A stretch of 64,000 nt of DNA, taken from contig CAVPRU010000002.1 of the NCBI GenBank assembly GCA_963707875.1, positions 124,001 through 188,000 of the forward strand, in the 5' to 3' direction. Under the pieces are notes generated by a model. It was not told where the DNA came from, did not search any database, and worked only from the letters and a program-made list of their open reading frames with translations. The translations under genes were made by a program, and so were the position numbers. How positions within the stretch are numbered: the stretch's first letter is position 1; each line of letters begins with the position of its first letter. This DNA is from SZUA-320 sp963707875 (lineage in GTDB: Bacteria > Gemmatimonadota > Gemmatimonadetes > Gemmatimonadales > GWC2-71-9). Of this stretch, positions 17,472 to 25,111 are shown piece by piece.

Positions 17472-18878
17472 TCAGGCCCCCGGGCGACGACTCGCCAGGA
17501 TCTTGACGAAGCGATACCAGAACTTCGCCGCGTCGTGATACGCCTTGACCCCAACCCGCTCATCGCGCCCGTGGGCCCGGATGTCGCCCACCTCTTCGAA
17601 AATGCCCGCCACTCCATAGGTCGGGATTCCCGCGTTTCTGGTATAGAGTCCATCGGTGGCGCCGGTGGACATCTCGGGGACCACACCGGCGCCGGGCCAC
17701 ATCTCGCCGACCAGACGGGTCAGCGGCGCCATGATCTCCTCCGACAGGGGTGACGGCGGGCTCGGGCGAAGGACCTGGATCCGGGAAAATGTGATCGCGG
17801 TGTCGGCCACCAGCCGCTTGAGCATCGCCTCGACGCTGTCGGCCGATTCGGTCGGAATGATCCGGCAGTTGACCGTGGCCCGCGCCAGCTGGGGCAGCGC
17901 GTTCTCAGCGTGACCCCCGAACAGTTCGGTGGCGACACAGGTAGTCCGGAGCACCGAGTTGTAGAACGGATGGACCGCCGACAACCGAGCAGCGGCGGCC
18001 GGTGACCCGGCCATTGCCACCTGGCGCATCGCGTCGGCGAGTTCCGCCGGTTGGGTGGCGGCAGAGGCGGCGAAGTAGGCTCGCGATACCTCGGTCAGGT
18101 TGACCGGGAAGGTGTATCCGGCAATCCGGTTGAGCCCTGCCGTCAGATGGTAGATCGCGTTGTCGGGCACCGGGAGCGAGCTGTGACCGCCCTTGTTGCG
18201 GACTTCCAGATGGAAGCTCAGATACATCTTCTCCGCGGCCTGGACGCTGAAGGTGATCGGCTTGCCACTACGCAACTCCCCGCCGCCGCCATCGGTATTC
18301 AGGGCATACGCGGCTTCCACCAGCGAGCGCCGTTCCTTCAAGACCCAGGCAATGCTGGCGCCCTGGGTTTCCTCATCGGAACTGAGGACGATGATCAGGT
18401 CGCGCGTTGGCTTGAAGCCTTCAAGCCGGTACCGGACGAAGTTGGCCACCAGCATGGCGGCCCCCGCCTTGTTGTCGGTCGTGCCACGACCGTAGTAGAA
18501 CCCGTCGGTTTGATTGAACTTGTAGGGATCCAGGGACCAGTCTTCCCGCCTGGCATCTACCACATCGAGGTGGGCCATCAGCAGGATGGGTGCGCCTCCC
18601 GTTCCGTCGCCCCGGTATCGAGCCACCAGCATCCCCTGCCCAGGGACCGCTTCGAGAACCTGCACGTCCGCGGCGGGCAGCCCCGCCGCAATCAGTCGAC
18701 GAGCCATCGCCTCGGCCGCTTCGCGGGTATGGCCGGCGGAATCCGAAGTGTTGATCTCGATCAACTCGGCGAAGATCTCCCGCTCCAGCGTTCGGGCTGC
18801 CTGGTCCTGGGTCTGGGCGGCTGACGGGACGAGTGGCAGGAAACAGAACAGCCCGACGAGCAGGGAAAACCGGCGCAT
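17472..18878 (-). CDS. Exported M20/M28-clan metallopeptidase (carboxypeptidase-like)
   Basis: 468 residues from ATG 18878, with GAGGT five bases upstream. The signal peptide MRRFSLLVGLFCFLPLVPSA is followed by AAQ. Zinc-site motifs of M20 peptidases are in order: LLMAHLDVVDAR (His and Asp), YGRGTTDNKAG (bridging Asp), SDEETQGA (catalytic and metal Glu pair), ALNTDGGGG and the C-terminal VKAYHDAAKFWYRF (His). The dimerisation domain lies between. Predicted role: periplasmic hydrolysis of peptides or acylated amino acids. It forms an operon with the DUF2007 gene and is bounded upstream by hairpin repeat copy 3. Confidence 0.93.
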   Translation of the reverse strand: MRRFSLLVGLFCFLPLVPSAAQTQDQAARTLEREIFAELIEINTSDSAGHTREAAEAMARRLIAAGLPAADVQVLEAVPGQGMLVARYRGDGTGGAPILLMAHLDVVDARREDWSLDPYKFNQTDGFYYGRGTTDNKAGAAMLVANFVRYRLEGFKPTRDLIIVLSSDEETQGASIAWVLKERRSLVEAAYALNTDGGGGELRSGKPITFSVQAAEKMYLSFHLEVRNKGGHSSLPVPDNAIYHLTAGLNRIAGYTFPVNLTEVSRAYFAASAATQPAELADAMRQVAMAGSPAAAARLSAVHPFYNSVLRTTCVATELFGGHAENALPQLARATVNCRIIPTESADSVEAMLKRLVADTAITFSRIQVLRPSPPSPLSEEIMAPLTRLVGEMWPGAGVVPEMSTGATDGLYTRNAGIPTYGVAGIFEEVGDIRAHGRDERVGVKAYHDAAKFWYRFVKILASRRPGA

Positions 18879-18990
18879 GTGGTACCTCGGTCAGTGAGTG
18901 CCCCGGAACATGGGCTCAACCCGGGTCGGTTGTCCAGCGAATCCTCTGAAGTCCCCGGCGGGACCCCAGGTAGCCGGTGGGGCCTGGCGT

Positions 18991-19100
18991 CGCGTGTGGG
19001 GGATGGTCTTCGATGGCTCGCCGTCCCTGCTCCCCTCGCCTGGCAGGGTCAGTGTCCCGTGGCAGGGACTGACGCCATCTGCGGCCATCCCCCACAGGCG
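18991..19100 (-). repeat. Hairpin repeat copy 3 (reverse orientation)
   Basis: 110 bp. Read on the minus strand it has the core GGCGTCAGTCCCTGCC, an apical part containing CTGCCAGGCGAG, and AGCAGGGACGGCGAGCC. The outer arms share a 12 bp perfect centre (TGTGGGGGATGG) and pair imperfectly over about 27 bp. The arms differ from all other copies. It occupies the 333 bp space between the peptidase gene and the BNR-repeat gene; the remaining bases of that gap show nothing else I can name. Confidence 0.85.
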
Positions 19101-19211
19101 ACTCTACCGGTCTTTCCGGAAAACCGGTGAGTTCAGAGTCCGTCCATGACGCCCCAAGCGGAGCCCCAAGCCGCCAAACCGACCCCCGCTGGGGCAGACA
19201 CACCTCTTCAC

Positions 19212-22200
19212 TCATTGGCCCGATGGCACCACCGCCGGAACCCCGAGCCGCTGCACCATCTCGTTGAAGGCGCTGAGAGCGGCACCGAGCAACTGGTCGA
19301 CCTGCCCCTTCTCCCCACCCCAGAGGCGGCTCAGGTCGGCAAACCGTTCACGCTGGCCTGCGGTGAGCGGGGGCTCTGCTCCATCCACCGTCCCCATCAG
19401 CTGGAGCAGCTGCGCATCGAGCTTGCTGGTGAAGTTCACCACGTCCTGGAAGGTGGTGGACTTGGGCTGGACCAGCCGCTCTTCGGCCTCCTGCATCCGC
19501 TTCTCGAGTGAGTCGGCCGCCGCCTTGAGCTCTGAATGCCCTGAGGTGCCCTCGGCCCGAGTCACCGCTGCCTTCATCTGCTCCCGCGCCGCGCGGAGCT
19601 TCCGGACGGAGTCAAACAGATCCGCGAGCTGGCCCTGGAGGGTCGCCGCCATCTGCTCCTGAGCGACATACGCCTGGGCGGGATGAGTGAACCGGGGATC
19701 GGGTCGGACCTCGAGGTTGATGGTCGCGGACGCCTCGCCCACCGTAAGCTGGACAGTGTAGCGCCCCGGGGCGACCAGCCGACCTTGGGTACCACCGAGC
19801 GTAAACAGCCCCGCCACGCCTTCGAAGCCCTGGTGCCGGAAGTCCCACGCCACCCGGTTCATTCCCTTGCTCAGGGCAATCGAATCGGCCGGCACTGGCT
19901 TGCCTGACGCGTCCTTCTCGCGCCGGGTGACGAAAGTCCGGATGGGTTTCCCACTGGCGTCGAGAATCTCGAGCCGGGCCCGCATGGCAGAATCTGGCGC
20001 CTGCGGCAGATGGAGGTAGAGCTGGGCGCCGCCCGGCGGATTCGCGGCAAACCCTGGCACACTGGGTGAGAATCCACCGCCCGCTGCCACCCGGGGAGCG
20101 GACCCACTGGAGTACACCGCTACGCCCGGGGTGGTGCCTGGGGTCAGTTCGCGAAGCAAGGTCACATCGTCGAGCACCCAGAAGGCCCGACCCTGGGTGG
20201 ACGCCACCAGGTCGTTGCCGTTGATCTGGAGGTCGGTGATCGCAACCACGGGGAGGTTGAACTGCAGCGGCTTCCACTGCTGTCCACCGTCGAACGACAG
20301 ATAGAACCCCCGCTCGGTGCCGGCGTACAGCAGCCCCTTCCGGATTGGGTCTTCCCTGACCACCCGGACCCACGCCTCAGGACCAATCCCGTTGACCAGA
20401 TGAGTCCAGGACTTCCCGTAGTCAGTGGTCCGGTAGATGTGTGGTGTCTGGTCGTTGAACTTGTATCGGGAGACGGCCGCGTAGGCGGTGGCCGGGTCGT
20501 GCGGAGACGCCTCGATCGAGTTGATCAGCGATTCCGGAAGACCCTTCGGGGTCACGCTCTCCCAGGTGGAGCCTCCATCCCTGGTCAAGTGAATCAATCC
20601 GTCGTCGGTCCCGACCCAGATCAGCCCGGCCTGTTTGGGAGACTCCGCGATCGTGAAAATCGTGTTGTAGACCTCGCCACCGGCACCTTCGTTGGTAATC
20701 GGGGCACCGCCCGGGCCCTGCTTAGCCTTCTCGTTTCGGGTCAGATCGGGACTGATCGGGGTCCAGGTATTGCCTCGATCGGTCGAACGGAGCACGACGT
20801 TTGCCCCGTGGTAGAGCACCGAGGGGTTGTGATCGGAGGCGACGATCGGGGCGTTCCAGTTGAACCGGTACTTCTGCTCGCCCGGAATCGAGGCCAGCCC
20901 CTGGGTCGGATAGGCCATGATGTCGCGCTGGGTCCCGTTCCGGGTATCCATCTCCGAGATGATCCCCTGGTAGCACCCACCATAGAGGTAGCGCGGGTCA
21001 TCGCGGTTGAAGGCCAGGTAGGCGCTCTCGCAGCCGGCCGCGTCGAACCAGTCCTTCCAGCCGATCCCCGGCGCGTTGAAGTTGGCGCTGGGGGTAGCCA
21101 CCGAGTTGTTGTCCTGCTGGCCGCCATACACCCAGTAGGGGAACCGGTGGTCGGTGTTGACCCGGTAGAACTGGGCGGTCGGCTGGTTCTCCTGGCTGCT
21201 CCAGGTCTGCCCGGCGTTGCTGGTGATGGTGCCGCCGCCGTCATCGGCCAGGATCATCAGCCGACTGTCGTCGGGGTTGATCCAGAGCCCGTGGGTGTCG
21301 CCATGGGGGATGTCGAGCGAAGCAAAGGTCTTGCCACCGTCGATCGACCGGGTGAGCGGCGCATTCAGGACATACGCCGTTTCCAGGTCCTTCGTGTCGG
21401 GCACCACCTCGATGTAGTACCAGGCGCGGGCCCGGATCAGCCGGTTGGCCGTGGTGAGCCGCCAGGTGGCGCCGGCATCGTCGCTCCGGAACAGGCCACC
21501 GTCTTCGGCCTCGATCATCGCCCAGACGGTGTTGCCGTCGACCGGAGAGACCGCGATCGCCGTCTTCCCCATCACCTTGGGAAGCCCCTTGTCGAGTTTC
21601 TTCCAGGTGTCGCCGCCGTCGGTGGACTTCCAGAGCCCACTGCCCGCTCCGCCGCTCCGCACCTGCCAGGGCAACCGGACATGCTGCCAGTAGCCGGCGT
21701 AGAGAATCCTGGGGTTGTGCGGGTCCATCGAGAGGTCGCTCGCGCCGGCGCTGTCGCTCACGGTGTGAATCAGCGACCATGTCTTTCCACCGTCCCGGCT
21801 CCGATAGATCCCCCGTTCAGGATTGGGCCCATGGGTGTTGCCCTGGGCGGCGACGTAAACCAGGTCGGGGTCTTTCGGGTGCACCTGGATCGCGGAGATG
21901 ACCTGCGTCTTCTCGAGACCCAGGTGCTGCCAGGTCTTGCCGGCGTCGGTGCTCCGGTAGACCCCATCCCCCGCAGACGTGGTCACGCCCCGGACCGCGT
22001 GTTCGCCCATGCCAACGTAGATCACGTTCGGGTCGGAGGGCGCCACCGTGATGGCGCCGACCGAGCCGGTCTTGAGTTGCCCGTCGGTGATGTTGCGCCA
22101 GGTGAGCCCCCGGTCCTCGGTCTTCCACACCCCGCCCCCGGTATAGCCGACATAATAGAGGTCAGGCTGACCCCGGACCCCGGTCGCGGCCACCGACCGG

Positions 22201-22364
22201 CCACCCCGGAAGGGGCCGATGTTCCGCCACTGGAGCGGGCTGAAGACCGACCCGGAGTCGGTCTGCTGGGCGTGGAGCTCTTGGGCCGTCGGGGCTGTCG
22301 TCAGGGTCAGGGCGAACAGGAGGCTCGCGGCGCGCGCGGCCACGGAGGACAGCTGCTGGGACAT
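19212..22364 (-). CDS. Large secreted BNR/VPS10-like beta-propeller protein
   Basis: 1050 residues. The N-terminus MSQQLSSVAARAASLLFALT plus TTAPTAQELHAQ is a signal peptide. The first 700 residues hold repeated S-x-D-x-G-x-T-W motifs (for example TEDRGLTWRNI, STDAGKTWQHL, SRDGGKTWSLI, STDRGNTWTPI, TRDGGSTWESV), the Asp-box/BNR signature of sortilin- and sialidase-like propellers. The C-terminal third is predicted beta-sandwich plus a helical tail rich in coiled-coil heptads (residues 900-1030). Proteins of this layout are common in Gemmatimonadota and Acidobacteria and are usually annotated as glycosyl hydrolase-like, but no catalytic residues can be assigned. It is monocistronic, between hairpin repeats 3 and 4. 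Confidence 0.88.
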   Translation of the reverse strand: MSQQLSSVAARAASLLFALTLTTAPTAQELHAQQTDSGSVFSPLQWRNIGPFRGGRSVAATGVRGQPDLYYVGYTGGGVWKTEDRGLTWRNITDGQLKTGSVGAITVAPSDPNVIYVGMGEHAVRGVTTSAGDGVYRSTDAGKTWQHLGLEKTQVISAIQVHPKDPDLVYVAAQGNTHGPNPERGIYRSRDGGKTWSLIHTVSDSAGASDLSMDPHNPRILYAGYWQHVRLPWQVRSGGAGSGLWKSTDGGDTWKKLDKGLPKVMGKTAIAVSPVDGNTVWAMIEAEDGGLFRSDDAGATWRLTTANRLIRARAWYYIEVVPDTKDLETAYVLNAPLTRSIDGGKTFASLDIPHGDTHGLWINPDDSRLMILADDGGGTITSNAGQTWSSQENQPTAQFYRVNTDHRFPYWVYGGQQDNNSVATPSANFNAPGIGWKDWFDAAGCESAYLAFNRDDPRYLYGGCYQGIISEMDTRNGTQRDIMAYPTQGLASIPGEQKYRFNWNAPIVASDHNPSVLYHGANVVLRSTDRGNTWTPISPDLTRNEKAKQGPGGAPITNEGAGGEVYNTIFTIAESPKQAGLIWVGTDDGLIHLTRDGGSTWESVTPKGLPESLINSIEASPHDPATAYAAVSRYKFNDQTPHIYRTTDYGKSWTHLVNGIGPEAWVRVVREDPIRKGLLYAGTERGFYLSFDGGQQWKPLQFNLPVVAITDLQINGNDLVASTQGRAFWVLDDVTLLRELTPGTTPGVAVYSSGSAPRVAAGGGFSPSVPGFAANPPGGAQLYLHLPQAPDSAMRARLEILDASGKPIRTFVTRREKDASGKPVPADSIALSKGMNRVAWDFRHQGFEGVAGLFTLGGTQGRLVAPGRYTVQLTVGEASATINLEVRPDPRFTHPAQAYVAQEQMAATLQGQLADLFDSVRKLRAAREQMKAAVTRAEGTSGHSELKAAADSLEKRMQEAEERLVQPKSTTFQDVVNFTSKLDAQLLQLMGTVDGAEPPLTAGQRERFADLSRLWGGEKGQVDQLLGAALSAFNEMVQRLGVPAVVPSGQ

Positions 22365-22432
22365 GGTCAGCTCATCGGATTGGGGGACCCGGAGAAGCTA
22401 ACCCCAATTCCGGCCGATCGCCCCTGGCTTGA

Positions 22433-22548
22433 TGTCGTGGGTGGGGAGTGCCCTTGGGTGGCTGGCAGTCCCTGCTACGCTCGCCTGGCGGGTTCGGGGC
22501 CCAGCGGCAGGGACTGACGCCACCCGCGGTCACCCCCCACCCACGACA
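22433..22548 (-). repeat. Hairpin repeat copy 4 (reverse orientation)
   Basis: 116 bp. On the minus strand: GGCGTCAGTCCCTGCC, an apical segment, CCAGGCGAGCGTAGCAGGGA and CTGCCAGCC. The outer arms begin TGTCGTGGGTGGGGAG and pair over about 29 bp with a few mismatches. It lies just upstream of the BNR-protein gene, and no separate promoter is obvious in the remaining sequence. Confidence 0.88.
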
Positions 22549-22605
22549 CCACACCACCTTCCCAGGCGCAGCCAGACTTCGAGGTTCGACCCCTGGAGGG
22601 CTGAG

Positions 22606-22883
22606 CTAGGCGAGGAAGCGTCCCCTTGTCCCCTCCGCTGGGAGAGGGCATGTCCCCAGCCCGACCCGATGGCGGTGCCCGGCGACCAGATCGTAGAGCC
22701 GGTCCCGGATTGGCCGAGGGATGACCACGAACGTCCCGAGCAGAGCCCAGGGCCCACCGAGATAGCGCACGGCGCGAAGGGCTGCCGCGGATCGGATCGC
22801 CACGCGCTCATCCGGTCCCTCAGCATCAGTCACCCGGACCGCTGGCAGAGACCACATTCGCGGTCGAACAGGAGCACGGTCAT
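22606..22883 (-). pseudogene. DCC-family (thiol-disulfide oxidoreductase-like) gene broken by internal deletion
   Basis: Reading down from the ATG at 22883 gives MTVLLFDRECGLCQRSG and then a stop. After a shift of frame the sequence resumes as VTDAEGPDERVAIRSAAALR and continues to LVAGHRHRVG and the end at 22606. Compared with the intact gene at 24536-24934, about 121 bases after the CxxC motif are missing, which also breaks the frame. Both copies share the same upstream sequence and the same downstream hairpin repeat, so this is a decayed half of a segmental duplication. Confidence 0.85.
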
Positions 22884-22930
22884 AGGAGTCGGGTCGGCCT
22901 TCGGAATTGGAGCGGAGAGGAGTCCGATGC

Positions 22931-23049
22931 GCCGGGGGACCCGGGGATCGGACGAGGCGGCATCAGCCCCTGCCCAAGGACCTTGAACTCGGCCAGGCGA
23001 GCGTAGCAGGGACTGCCAGCCGCCGAAGGCCGAGCCTCGGGTCCCCGGC
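22931..23049 (+). repeat. Hairpin repeat copy 5
   Basis: 119 bp, with core GGCATCAGCCCCTGCCCAAG, apical ACCTTGAACTCGGCCAGGCG and AGCGTAGCAGGGACTGCCAG. The outer arms begin GCCGGGGGACCCGGGGATCG and pair over about 31 bp with mismatches near the core. It lies 48 bp beyond the broken DCC copy. Copy 6 is its sister, at a fixed offset of 2,051 bp. Apart from this element, the 353 bp between the DCC remnant and the DUF3179 gene shows only a ribosome binding site (GGAG) before 23243. Confidence 0.9.
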
Positions 23050-23242
23050 TGGCGGCTGAGGGATCTGGGAGCTGAAGGTGTGGCAGCGGAGGAGAGGGAG
23101 GTGACCTTCGATGACTGGGGCGCTATCGCCCTCGGTCGTCAACCGGACCAAACGTCTGTTGCCGCGGTGGGAAGGGGGTCGTAGCTTGAACTCGATCGCT
23201 CGGACCCAATCCCCTTCTCACACACGGCTGGACGGAGAACCG

Positions 23243-24457
23243 ATGAAACCATGGACCTGGTGGTGCCTGCTCGGTGTGGCCATTGCCGTGGCGCTCATTG
23301 TGGTCGGAGTACCGGTGCTGGTGATCCAGCCGTTTCGGAGCCAGAGCGAGGCCGACCTCGCGCTCGGGTACGGCATGCGGCAGGCCGCTCCGCTGGTGAC
23401 CCTCGGGGCACTGGTGATGGCGGCCCTGGCTTCGTGGCAGCTGGCCCGGGTGTCCCGCGGCTGGCGACGGGGACTCTCACTGGTGGGCCTGGGCCTGACG
23501 GCGGGCGCCGGATGGTTCGCTCGGCAGAACCACTTCGAGTGGATGTTCGCCCCGCTGCCGGATCCGTCCTACGTGCGGGCAGCCCAGGCCGGGTTCGTCG
23601 GGTCGGACGATATGGTCCTGGGCGTGGTGATCAACGGTGATGCGGTGGCCTATCCCGTGAACCAGCTCGCCTATCACCATGTGATCAACGCCGAGGTCGG
23701 GGGGGTCCCCATCGCCGCCACCTATTGAACGCTGTGCCACACCGGGGTGGTGTGGCAGGCGGCCCTGGATGGGCGCGCGACGCGGTTCCGGCTGGTGGGG
23801 ATCAACAACCAGAATTTCATCATGCAGGATGAGACCACTGGGTCGTGGTGGCAGCAGATCACCGGCGCCGCCATCCAGGGCTCGCGCAAGGGCGCCCGAC
23901 TGGAGCGGGTGTTCCATGACGAAGTGACTTTCGGCGTCTGGCGGCGGGAGCATCCGGGCACCCGGGTGCTGGTGCCCGATGTTGACAGCGCCTGGATGGC
24001 GTTCTCGCGGGATTGGGAGGTGGAGACCGGCAAGCTTCCGGTGGCCACCCGGGTACGGCTCACCGATTCGCTGCCACCCCGTACTCTGGTGGTCGGGGTT
24101 CAGGTCGGCGACGACGCCGTGGCCTACCCGTTCACGGCCCTCGAGAAGCAGAGTCCGCTGTTCGACCGGGTCGGTGGGGTCCCGATCATGCTGGTGTTGG
24201 GTGACGACGGCCGGTCCGTGCGAGGTTTTCGGCCCGAGATCGACGGCGCGTTCGTCGAGTTCTTTGCGGTGCCCACCAGTGCACCGCTCGAGCTGCGCGA
24301 CGCCCCTACCGGCAGTCGATGGGATTTCTCGGGTGCCGCCCTTGAGGGGCTCATGGCCGGGAAGACGCTGGTCCGGGTTGCCGCCGACAAGGACTACTGG
24401 TTCAACTGGAAGACCTACCATCCGGAGACCCGGGTGTACAACCGGGGCCGGCAGTAG
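23243..24457 (+). CDS. DUF3179 membrane protein with in-frame TGA: predicted selenoprotein
   Basis: 404 residues if the TGA at 23726-23728 is read as selenocysteine (residue 162). The same frame is open on both sides, from ATG 23243 (GGAG six bases upstream) to TAG 24457. Three transmembrane helices occupy residues 1-90. The DUF3179 core follows: VVINGDAVAYPVNQLAYHHV, then EVGGVPIAATY-TGA-TLCHTG, where family members have TYCxLC, so the stop replaces the first cysteine of a CxxC, giving UxxC. Strong DUF3179 similarity continues after the TGA (QDETTGSWWQQITGAAIQG), and a second degenerate DUF3179-like repeat ends the protein. A perfect hairpin sits just after the TGA. The alternatives are a nonsense-mutated pseudogene or a sequencing error, but codon placement and hairpin both favour Sec. 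The flanking DCC oxidoreductase genes suggest thiol redox chemistry. Confidence 0.8.
23735..23757 (+). promoter_or_regulatory. Candidate bacterial SECIS hairpin after the in-frame TGA
   Basis: TGCCACACC and GGTGTGGCA form a perfect 9 bp stem closed by the 5 nt loop GGGGT. The loop begins 15 bases after the TGA, at the near edge of the spacing described for bacterial SECIS elements, and has guanines in its first two positions, as SelB-binding loops require. It lies inside coding sequence, as bSECIS elements do. Confidence 0.7.
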
Positions 24458-24535
24458 TCCAGCGGAACAGCCACCCTCGATCGCTGCCCTCCGCCCCAGC
24501 GTCTGGTGCCGAGGATCGTCGTGCCGGGGCCCGGA

Positions 24536-24934
24536 CTAGGGAAGGAAGCGTCCCGCCATCTCCCCCGACGGGAGGCGACAGGCCGCCAGCCCGACGCGGT
24601 GGCGGTGCCGGGCGACTAGATCGTAGAGCCGGTCACGAATCGGCCAGGGGATCAGGACGAACACACCGAGCAGGGTCCAGGGCCCACCGAGATAGCGAGC
24701 CGCGCCAAGGGCGGCGGCGGACCTGATCACCACGCGCTCATCGGGCCCCTCGGCGTCTGTCACCCAGACCATGCTGTTGGCAGAGGCCAGCGCCGGGTGA
24801 CGCGCCAGCACCGCTGAGCCAAACTGGCCTGCAAGTGGAGCAAACTGGAGGGTCGGATGACGTTCGTGCCGCAGGATGAACCGGACACTGGCGTGGCACA
24901 GGCTACATTCTCCGTCGAACAGGAGCACGGTCAT
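24536..24934 (-). CDS. DCC-family (DUF393) thiol-disulfide oxidoreductase-like protein
   Basis: 132 residues from ATG 24934; an in-frame GTG at 24958 adds eight residues and cannot be excluded. The N-terminus MTVLLFDGECSLCHASVRFI contains the D-x-x-C-x-x-C motif that names the DCC family, followed by the helix-strand pattern of a thioredoxin-like fold. LGGPWTLLGVFVLIPWPIRD is a hydrophobic segment typical of this family, and the C-terminus includes LYDLVARHRHRVG. Predicted role: thiol-disulfide exchange. It converges on the DUF3179 gene, 78 bp away, and a broken duplicate lies on that gene's other side. Confidence 0.88.
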   Translation of the reverse strand: MTVLLFDGECSLCHASVRFILRHERHPTLQFAPLAGQFGSAVLARHPALASANSMVWVTDAEGPDERVVIRSAAALGAARYLGGPWTLLGVFVLIPWPIRDRLYDLVARHRHRVGLAACRLPSGEMAGRFLP

Positions 24935-24980
24935 GGGAGTCGGGTCGGCCTTCGGCACAGGAGCGGAGAAGAGTCCGATG

Positions 24981-25102
24981 CGCCGGGGGACTCGGGGATC
25001 GGACGAGGCGGCGTCAGTCCCTGCCCAAGGACCTTGAACTCGGCCCAGCGAACGTAGCAGAGACTGCCAGCCGCCGAAGGCCGAGCCTCGGGTCCCCCGG
25101 CG
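24981..25102 (+). repeat. Hairpin repeat copy 6
   Basis: 122 bp. It is nearly identical to copy 5 throughout, including the arms, because both belong to the duplicated DCC block. The core is GGCGTCAGTCCCTGCCCAAG and GTAGCAGAGACTGCCAGCC. It ends 10 bp before the stop codon of the three-kinase operon, so it may act as its transcription terminator. Confidence 0.9.
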
Positions 25103-25111
25103 CCACAGCCA

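Noticed and set aside
23111..23728. Treating the first half of the DUF3179 gene as a complete 160-residue protein or as a simple nonsense pseudogene
   Set aside because: The frame continues without any other defect for 243 codons with full family similarity, the stop is TGA at a redox cysteine position, and a well-placed hairpin follows.
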